The translations under genes and the position numbers were made by a program. The notes beneath the pieces are model-generated. The model saw only the letters and a program-made list of their open reading frames with translations. It ran no database searches and was not told where the DNA came from. Positions 7,589-13,177 of a DNA stretch of 15,298 nt are shown one piece after another. Positions within the stretch are counted from its first letter, which is position 1; each line of letters begins with the position of its first letter. Source of the stretch: XYA12-FULL-58-9 sp001798605 (GTDB lineage: Bacteria; Myxococcota; XYA12-FULL-58-9); assembly GCA_036736205.1 (NCBI GenBank), contig DAINMX010000155.1, positions 1 through 15,298 on the forward strand. The letters run 5' to 3'.

Positions 7589-8059
7589 ATGACCAGCTTC
7601 CCAGTGACACCGGAGGGGCGCGACAAGCTCAAGGAAGAACTTGCCCGCCTCAAGACTGAACGTCCGAAGATAAGCAAAGAGATCGGTGCTGCCATCGAGA
7701 TGGGCGACCTCTCTGAGAACTTCGAGTACCATTCGGCCAAAGACCGTCAGGGCATGATTGAAGCGCACATTCGGGATATCGAGGGCAAGCTCGCACGCAT
7801 CGAGGTCATCGACCCGAGTACGCTCTCTGGTGACCGCGTGGTCTTTGGCGCAACAGTTGTCCTGGCCGACACCGACACCGACGAAGAGAAGACATACCAG
7901 ATTGTGGGTGAACCAGAGGCCGATGCCACGAAAGGCCGCATCTCGATTCAGTCCCCCATCGCCCGCGCTCTACTTCGCAAAGAGGTTGGCGACGAAGTGA
8001 AAGTGCCCGGTAAGGACGGTCCTCGTACCGTGGAGATTATCGATATCCGTTTCGAGTGA
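7589..8059 (+). CDS. greA: Transcription elongation factor GreA
   Basis: A 156-residue protein, the usual GreA length. GreA enters the secondary channel of RNA polymerase and stimulates cleavage of backtracked RNA. The N-terminal coiled coil (about 1-75) carries the tip acidic motif GDLSENFEYHSAKD, with D40 and E43 that hold the catalytic magnesium. The C-terminal FKBP-like domain has SPIARALLRKEVGDEVKVPGK (one K where many have G), typical of GreA rather than GreB. The start fits the family pattern TPEGRDKLKEEL near the N-terminus. No Shine-Dalgarno precedes it. recG begins 16 bases after its stop, so the two are probably one transcript. Identification is secure. Confidence 0.97.
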   Translation: MTSFPVTPEGRDKLKEELARLKTERPKISKEIGAAIEMGDLSENFEYHSAKDRQGMIEAHIRDIEGKLARIEVIDPSTLSGDRVVFGATVVLADTDTDEEKTYQIVGEPEADATKGRISIQSPIARALLRKEVGDEVKVPGKDGPRTVEIIDIRFE

Positions 8060-8075
8060 TGATCGAGGGGACTCT

Positions 8076-10613
8076 TTGAAACTCCCTGATTCCGACTCTC
8101 CGCTCGATGATGCTCTGGCAGCGCTGCAGAAACCACTCGAGTTCGCTCGTCGCAATGATTTTGAGAAGCTAGATCGGGTCAAGGACCTGGCCGTGACGCT
8201 GCGCGAAGCCTTGGGGCGTGCACGTAGACTTGCGACCGATGTGGCCACCCTTGCTGAGCTTGCCGCGATGGCTCAGTTGATCCCAGACGATGACGAGCCG
8301 CGAGCGCACCGCATGGTTTGTCTCAGTGGCTTGGCGCAGCGTCTGCATATGCTCCGCGGCTCTGGGTGCGATGGCGGCGATGCATCTTCAGTTGGGCACC
8401 GACCGGACCCACCGTCGGCCGACCCAGCCCCACCGCCCACCCCGGTGTTGGAGGGCGACGACAACTCCTGCGGCAGCCGTCCCCGACCCGTGCCGGCCCT
8501 CGACGCCCCATTGCAGTATCTGCCGGGGGTGGGACCGCGGTTGGCAGAGCTCTTCGCCACCCGCGGCTTGAAGACGGTCGATGATCTCTTGCGCTTTTTG
8601 CCCCGTCGTTACGAAGACCGTCGCGGTATGTTGGCCATTCGGCATCTCGTGGAAGGGACACAGGCAACAGTCGCAGGGGAAGTGTTGGCCAAAGCCGAGA
8701 AGCGCTTTCGCGGGCGCAAGTCGCTCGAGGTGGTCATCGGCGACGCCACAGGAATCCTCAACCTCAAGTGGTTCAAGGTACCAGGGCGTGGTTATGCCGA
8801 GAGGTTCAGCAGGGGACGCAAAGTCCGGGTGTCGGGGCAGATTCGCCGCTACCGCGGGCAGCTACAAATCGTCCATCCGGAGACGGAGCTCATCGACGAC
8901 GAGCAAAGTGGCGACGCCGCTCAGGTGCAAGATGCCTTCGTGCCAGTTTACCCTGAGATAGAGGGTCTGCGCCCGGCGCATGTGCGCAGGATCATCGCCA
9001 ATGCGTTGCCTGCGGCTCGAGATCTCGAGGACGTTCTGCCCACCAAGTTGCTCGACCATCGCCGCTTGCCAAGCATTCGTTCCGCCATCACCTGCCTGCA
9101 TCGGCCGCCACAGGATTCCTCCTTTGAGGACCTGCACAACTGCGCGACTCCATGGTACCGGCGGCTGATCTACGAAGAGTTGTTTCTCGTGCAGCTCGTA
9201 GTACTGCAGAAGAAGGCACGCAGCGCCAAACAACCGGGTCTCGCCATCGGTTTTGACCAGTCCTTTGCTGCCACTGCGGCTGAGCTCTTCCCCTTTGAAC
9301 TGACCCGGGCGCAGCGCCGGGTGGTCACAGAGATGGAGGCCGATCTGCGTGAACCCTGCCCAATGAATCGCCTGCTCCAAGGTGATGTCGGCTGTGGCAA
9401 GACGGCGGTCGCGGTGACCGCGGCGGCGGCAGTAGCTCGTGCCGGGTTGCAAACGGCCATCATGGCACCTACCGAGATACTTGCTGAGCAACATGCACGG
9501 GTTGCGCTGAAGACTCTAACTGCGGCGGGCATTCGCATCGCGTTGTTGACGGGATCGGCCACCGCTTCGGGGAAGCGCGAGGTTCTCGGCGGCTTGGCCA
9601 ACGGCCACATTCAAGTGGTGGTCGGCACTCATGCGCTCATTCAAGATGACGTCCACTTCAAACGTCTCGCCCTTGGTATCGTCGATGAGCAGCATCGCTT
9701 TGGCGTGATGCAACGGGCCCGGTTGGTCGAGCTTGGTCGCGAGGGTCTGGGCCGAGCGCCACATATGCTGGTGATGACGGCGACGCCCATTCCACGGACG
9801 CTGGCACTTACCGTCTATGGAGATCTCGATTTGTCGTTGATCGACGAAATGCCACCTGGGCGAACGCCTGTGGAAACCCAAAGGTACAAGGAAAAACAAC
9901 GGGAACAGGTATACGGCCGCGTGCGTGCGCAGGTGGATGCCGGGCGTCAAGCCTATGTTGTGTTTCCGTTGGTGGAGGGTTCGGACGCCGATGGATTGGA
10001 GACCATTCGCGATGCCACTGGAAGTGCCGAAGAGCTCGCCAATGGCCCGCTGAAAGGAATCAGGGTCGGACTGCTGCACGGGCGCATGTCGAGTGATGAC
10101 AAAGACCGAATCATGCGCCGTTTCAACGAAGGTGATATCCAGGTCCTGGTTTCGACCACGGTCATCGAGGTGGGTATCGACGTGCACAACGCTACGGTGA
10201 TGGTGGTCGAGCACGCTGAACGATTTGGCCTCAGCCAACTGCACCAGCTACGTGGGAGAGTGGGGCGAGGCGTTCATCCCGGTTTGTGCCTCTTGGTTTC
10301 GCGTTACACCCCATCGGAAGACGCGTGGCGACGTTTGATGATCATGGAGAAGACGAACGACGGTTTTCGCATTGCCGAAGAGGACCTGGCGATTCGTGGG
10401 CCAGGTGATTTTCTTGGCACCAGACAATCGGGTGTGCCGCTGCTCGCGGTGGCCAACCTTGCCCGCGATCAGGGCATCCTGCAGGACGCCCGCGAGGATG
10501 CGGCAACGATTTTGAAAACGGACCCGGAGCTGCAGAAACCCGAGCATCGGCGTTTGCATGCCCTTGTCTCTGACGTCTGGCAGAAACGTCTCGAGCTCGC
10601 TCAGATCGGTTGA
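8076..10613 (+). CDS. recG: ATP-dependent DNA helicase RecG with N-terminal extension
   Basis: An 845-residue protein; E. coli RecG is 693, and about 145 extra residues lie at the N-terminus. RecG reverses stalled forks and unwinds Holliday junctions, D-loops and R-loops. The core begins at LQYLPGVGPRLAELF (146-160), followed by the wedge/OB region (about 195-275). Superfamily 2 helicase motifs follow: GDVGCGKT (436-443), DEQHRFGV (537-544), TATPIPRTLA (568-577), TTVIEVGIDV (694-703) and QLRGRVGRG (724-732). The extension has an all-helical part (about 10-95) and a proline-rich linker (108-146). Long RecG proteins of this kind are known in several non-gamma lineages. The start is TTG at 8076 with GAGGGG five bases upstream, 16 bases after greA. 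It ends 19 bases from the convergent small gene. The function of the extension is unknown. Confidence 0.97.
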   Translation: MKLPDSDSPLDDALAALQKPLEFARRNDFEKLDRVKDLAVTLREALGRARRLATDVATLAELAAMAQLIPDDDEPRAHRMVCLSGLAQRLHMLRGSGCDGGDASSVGHRPDPPSADPAPPPTPVLEGDDNSCGSRPRPVPALDAPLQYLPGVGPRLAELFATRGLKTVDDLLRFLPRRYEDRRGMLAIRHLVEGTQATVAGEVLAKAEKRFRGRKSLEVVIGDATGILNLKWFKVPGRGYAERFSRGRKVRVSGQIRRYRGQLQIVHPETELIDDEQSGDAAQVQDAFVPVYPEIEGLRPAHVRRIIANALPAARDLEDVLPTKLLDHRRLPSIRSAITCLHRPPQDSSFEDLHNCATPWYRRLIYEELFLVQLVVLQKKARSAKQPGLAIGFDQSFAATAAELFPFELTRAQRRVVTEMEADLREPCPMNRLLQGDVGCGKTAVAVTAAAAVARAGLQTAIMAPTEILAEQHARVALKTLTAAGIRIALLTGSATASGKREVLGGLANGHIQVVVGTHALIQDDVHFKRLALGIVDEQHRFGVMQRARLVELGREGLGRAPHMLVMTATPIPRTLALTVYGDLDLSLIDEMPPGRTPVETQRYKEKQREQVYGRVRAQVDAGRQAYVVFPLVEGSDADGLETIRDATGSAEELANGPLKGIRVGLLHGRMSSDDKDRIMRRFNEGDIQVLVSTTVIEVGIDVHNATVMVVEHAERFGLSQLHQLRGRVGRGVHPGLCLLVSRYTPSEDAWRRLMIMEKTNDGFRIAEEDLAIRGPGDFLGTRQSGVPLLAVANLARDQGILQDAREDAATILKTDPELQKPEHRRLHALVSDVWQKRLELAQIG

Positions 10614-10632
10614 GTCAGTCGCCGGTCAGCAA

Positions 10633-10872
10633 TCAGGCCTCTTCTGGCTCGACCCAGACGACGTGGTGCTTGTTGATAAACAACGTCCGCCCAGAGCCCT
10701 GGCCGGTTGTGACGTCGACCATCACCAGGAATGGATCGGCACCGGTGCGGAACAGGTCGGAGACTCGCTCCGAACCGGAGATGTTGACCTTGCCGTTGAG
10801 TGTCGACCCATCGGTGGTCTTGAGGTTGATGCGTTGATATTTCGCTTGAAAATCTTGGTCCGACGGTTCCAT
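10633..10872 (-). CDS. Small conserved hypothetical protein (79 residues)
   Basis: A short basic-to-neutral protein starting MEPSDQDFQAKYQRINLKTTDGSTLNGKV, with later GSERVSDLFRTGADPFLVMVDV and FINKHHVVWVEPEE. The alternating strand pattern suggests a small beta fold. The RVSDLF...PFLVMVDV and FINKHHVVWVEP stretches recall the small proteins grouped as DUF6812, but I cannot confirm this. The ATG at 10872 has AGAGGT about eight bases upstream, a good ribosome site. There is no signal peptide, membrane segment or cysteine. It is convergent with recG (19-base gap) and divergent from the zinc-ribbon gene across 136 bases. Coding status is well supported by composition and the ribosome site; function is unknown. 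Confidence 0.75.
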   Translation of the reverse strand: MEPSDQDFQAKYQRINLKTTDGSTLNGKVNISGSERVSDLFRTGADPFLVMVDVTTGQGSGRTLFINKHHVVWVEPEEA

Positions 10873-11008
10873 CGCTACTTACCTCTTCTGGGTTCGTGCC
10901 GATCACATTAACGAATCAGGATTCTCGCGACGACGCAACCATTGGCGTGACGACTTTTGGACAGGTGCGCAGGTCACATCTTGCTGCGGCAGGGCAGTTG
11001 GACATAGC

Positions 11009-11500
11009 ATGCCCAGGATGCGTTGTCCCCATTGTGCATCCTTGAGCGTCAACCCACCCATGTGTCTCACGTGCGGTGGCAACATCGAAACACCTACGGA
11101 GCAGGAAAGGTTGCCAGGCTTGACAAACACCGCCCACGGAGATGCCGCTGCCGACGTTTCCGTGGTGCCGATGCCTGGGCTCGAACCAACCGCCTCGAGC
11201 TCTGCGGACATCGAGGTTATCGTCGAACGGATGCCTGGCCTCATTACCAACGAGGAGGCTCTTGGGGATTTGCGCATTCCCGGCGGCGACGAAAAAGGGT
11301 CGCGGCTTTGCCCACGGTGCCGGGTTGATGCAGGAGAGGAAAAACTCTGCCCCAAGTGCGGTTACCTTGTGCCGGAGCGATGCTCGCGAGATGGTGGAGC
11401 AATGACCACGGTGGGCAACTCGCTGGTGTTGTGTCGCCAATGTGGCGTCCCGAACCCGTCTGGAACGGCCAAGTGCCTCGCCTGTGGGGGCAGGCTGTGA
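11009..11500 (+). CDS. Zinc-ribbon protein with three 20-residue repeats
   Basis: A 163-residue soluble protein with cysteine pairs in three groups: C6/C9 with C19/C22; C101/C104 with C114/C117; and C142/C145 with C156/C159. One further cysteine, C125, lies between the last two groups. Each group looks like a zinc ribbon (CxxC...CxxC). Between the first and second lies a repeat section (33-92) in which the core PGL recurs exactly every 20 residues. Such ribbons usually bind partner proteins or nucleic acid, but no specific family is recognised. The start could be ATG 11009 or ATG 11018 (M4); no clear ribosome site favours either. It sits alone, divergent from the 79-residue gene. The cysteine spacing and codon use make it a real gene. 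Function unknown. Confidence 0.8.
   Translation: MPRMRCPHCASLSVNPPMCLTCGGNIETPTEQERLPGLTNTAHGDAAADVSVVPMPGLEPTASSSADIEVIVERMPGLITNEEALGDLRIPGGDEKGSRLCPRCRVDAGEEKLCPKCGYLVPERCSRDGGAMTTVGNSLVLCRQCGVPNPSGTAKCLACGGRL
11105..11284 (+). repeat. Three tandem 20-residue repeats inside the zinc-ribbon gene
   Basis: Residues 33-52, 53-72 and 73-92 begin ERLPGLTNT, VPMPGLEPT and ERMPGLITN. Each has [LM]PGL at the same place, then a small-polar stretch, an acidic residue and valines or isoleucines near the end of repeats 1 and 2. The DNA copies have diverged, so the repeat is kept at the protein level. Confidence 0.6.
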
Positions 11501-11646
11501 CTTCAATTTTACATCGGTGAGCAGCTACCGTGTCAGATTGCTGGTAGAGGAACGGTTAGGCGTGTTAGCCTCGGTTGCTGAAAGGTGAGTCAACATTTGT
11601 TCGTATCGAGGACCCTTGAGTCTGAGATCGCCTGAGTGAGGATAGC

Positions 11647-12090
11647 ATGCCATTGGTCGAGCAAGATGTGGTGATCGATGCCCCCATCGAGCGCGTTTTC
11701 GATGTTATCACCGACTATGAGTCTTATCCCGAATTTCTCCCGGAAATGCGTCACGTACAGTTGGTGTCGCGCAATGAAGAGATTGCTATTGTTTCCTTTG
11801 AGCTCGAAATCATCATGCGTGTCGGTTACACCGTGCGTATTATCGAAGATCGACCGGGCTCGGTGACGTGGACATTGCAGGATGCCAAGATGATGTCGGT
11901 CAACAACGGCGGTTGGAAGCTGCAGGCCCGCGGCAATCAAACACACGTTACCTATGGCTTGGAAATTAGACTGCGCGGGTTAATTCCAAAATCCGTCAGT
12001 ACGCGTTTGATGGGAACGACGCTGCCGAACACGCTTGCCTGTTTCAAGGCACGCGCAGAAGAAATCAGCGCCGACGGCAGCCATCGCTGA
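11647..12090 (+). CDS. SRPBCC-fold (polyketide cyclase / START-like) protein
   Basis: A 147-residue protein with the helix-grip pattern of the polyketide cyclase/dehydrase, COQ10 and RatA-type families. The N-terminal strand DVVIDAPIERVFDVITDYESYPEFLPEM (7-34, split here by motif: API at 12-14, then VFDVITDYESYPEFLP) is characteristic. It is followed by a curved sheet and a long C-terminal helix (about 115-140). The family binds hydrophobic ligands such as quinones or lipids in a cavity, or acts as a toxin-like ribosome binder (RatA); which applies here is not clear. The ATG at 11647 has GAGTGAGGA a few bases upstream. The gene stands alone in 146-base and 176-base gaps. The family call is good; the ligand is unknown. 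Confidence 0.88.
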   Translation: MPLVEQDVVIDAPIERVFDVITDYESYPEFLPEMRHVQLVSRNEEIAIVSFELEIIMRVGYTVRIIEDRPGSVTWTLQDAKMMSVNNGGWKLQARGNQTHVTYGLEIRLRGLIPKSVSTRLMGTTLPNTLACFKARAEEISADGSHR

Positions 12091-12127
12091 GAAAGTGAGC
12101 GGGATAAAACATAGGGCTCACAACTGC

Positions 12128-12152
12128 CGACTTCCCGACTTCCCCGACTTCG
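12128..12152. repeat. Three short direct copies of CGACTTC
   Basis: CGACTTC occurs at 12128, 12136 and 12145, head to tail with steps of eight and nine bases, just upstream of the predicted promoter of the acidic-protein gene. It could be a binding site or a chance low-complexity run. Confidence 0.3.
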
Positions 12153-12159
12153 CGGTGGC

Positions 12160-12188
12160 TTGCGAAAGTTGGCCAACGCACTTACGAT
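12160..12188 (+). promoter_or_regulatory. Predicted promoter for the small acidic protein gene
   Basis: TTGCGA (12160-12165) and TACGAT (12183-12188) are spaced by 17 bases, with four of six matches each. A start near 12195 would place a G-rich run (12197-12216) at the very 5' end of the message. The leader of about 70 bases ends in TAGGAG before the gene. Confidence 0.4.
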
Positions 12189-12266
12189 ATGGGCAAGGAG
12201 GCGGTAGGTAGGTTGGTGAGAAGGAAGAGAAGAACGGTTGTTGGGGATTGTTCGTAGGAGATTAGA

Positions 12267-12455
12267 GTGCTCGACGCCTTCATCATCGATGAGCTGAGAC
12301 GCCGCGAACAGGAGGAGAGGGACAACTCTGAGCGGCCGCGTCTGGAATTGCCCATCGAGGGTCCCGTCGAGAACGACGACGACGAGCACGACGAGCACGA
12401 CGACAAGGACGAGAAAGAGCCGTCGGAGCGGGGAGTTGTTATTATCAATCTCTAG
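12267..12455 (+). CDS. Small, strongly acidic conserved-type protein (62 residues)
   Basis: The protein has three parts: an N-terminal helix MLDAFIIDELRRREQEER, a middle RPRLELPIEGPVE, then an acidic/charged run of D, E, H and K (about 36-53), and the tail RGVVIINL. The start is GTG at 12267 with TAGGAG six bases upstream, a good ribosome site. A promoter lies about 80 bases upstream. I recall short proteins of the pattern LDAFII.E(I/L)RRRE...R..LELP...RGV.I(I/V)(D/N) in many bacteria, all uncharacterised, so the ends rather than the acidic middle are probably the conserved parts. The acidic stretch comes from GAC/GAG/CAC codon repeats and may vary in length. No membrane segment or signal is seen. 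Function unknown. Confidence 0.72.
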   Translation: MLDAFIIDELRRREQEERDNSERPRLELPIEGPVENDDDEHDEHDDKDEKEPSERGVVIINL

Positions 12456-12528
12456 GCTCGGCCGTGTTTCTCAGTTGCTCCCCAAGGCGTAGCCACCCAC
12501 AGCGAGTGAGATGCTGCCGCGGATGTTT

Positions 12529-12840
12529 CTAGACGGTTTTCTTGAGATGTCCCATGAGCACAGCCGCGAGCGCAAAGCCCGTCCCCTCTTCTCTGCGCAC
12601 TGCATGGTAGAAGTCACAATCCAAACAGCTGTTGATCTTGGCTGCAAAGGTGCCCTGAACGGCACTCTTGCACAAAGTGCCAACAACAACCCAACAGGCT
12701 CGGCCGGCCCTTTCTCCACCGTGAACTTTGTCCAGCCGTTCTTCAACGGAAGCGGGACACACACCCATATCGTCCACATGCGCACCGGCCGGTTGACGAC
12801 CGCATTTCTTGAATTCCCAACAGTTTTGTTTTCCCGACAT
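12529..12840 (-). CDS. Two-CW domain cysteine-rich protein (103 residues)
   Basis: Starting at the ATG at 12840, the protein reads MSGKQNCWEFKKCGR and later GGERAGRACW, the two Cys-Trp pairs (7-8 and 49-50) that name the two-CW family. Seven cysteines (7, 13, 28, 49, 57, 72, 75) are arranged as in this family, with VQGTFAAK and CLDCDFY near the end. They probably bind metal or an iron-sulfur centre; that is inference. The frame is open up to 12909, but family members start just before the first CW, and a good promoter lies inside the longer frame at 12871-12899, so the short form is preferred. Such genes are often found beside, or fused to, sensor kinases and chemoreceptors; here a PAS-GAF kinase is the upstream neighbour on the same strand. 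No signal peptide. Role unknown. Confidence 0.85.
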   Translation of the reverse strand: MSGKQNCWEFKKCGRQPAGAHVDDMGVCPASVEERLDKVHGGERAGRACWVVVGTLCKSAVQGTFAAKINSCLDCDFYHAVRREEGTGFALAAVLMGHLKKTV

Positions 12841-13177
12841 CCAGCATCCGTTCTTCCCGCCCGTCGTTGCATTATCGTTTCGTGGGCCGATGTGGTCAAT
12901 GGTCCGCATGTTCCGGTTGGATGTCTGGAGACAGTTGACGGCCGACCATTCTGGACCTACCGCTGCGGAGTGCGCATGGAAGCCTGGCGGAACGACTGAT
13001 TGTGGGGCGAATCATCATCTGCCCATGCGCAAAGTCCCGGAGGTAGCCACAGGGAAACAAACCAATTCAACAATTGACACGGGGGGCCTCCTCATGGAAG
13101 CGAGGACGGGGACGTCTTTGCCTGCCACCGATCACACTGGATCACACCCGCCGGTGGCTCCATGGTGTTCATGCCAC
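12841..13177. other. Non-coding gap between the two-CW gene and the histidine kinase
   Basis: These 337 bases hold the two-CW promoter at the left. At 13130-13147 there is a direct repeat GATCACAC-TG-GATCACAC, ten bases apart. An inverted repeat GGTGGC/GCCACC (13153-13178) overlaps the kinase stop and might weakly terminate it. I see no convincing gene; open frames here are fragments opposite or out of frame with the neighbours. Confidence 0.5.
12871..12899 (-). promoter_or_regulatory. Strong predicted promoter of the two-CW gene
   Basis: On the minus strand TTGACC (12899-12894) and GATAAT (12876-12871) are separated by exactly 17 bases and match consensus at five of six positions each. Transcription would start near 12864, giving about 24 bases of leader before the ATG at 12840. 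Confidence 0.6.

Noticed and set aside
9516..10244. A 242-residue minus-strand frame inside recG
   Set aside because: Antisense to conserved helicase motifs; histidine- and arginine-rich shadow composition.
12511..12999. A 162-residue plus-strand frame over the two-CW gene
   Set aside because: The opposite strand carries the conserved two-CW cysteine pattern and a good promoter; this frame has no family features.
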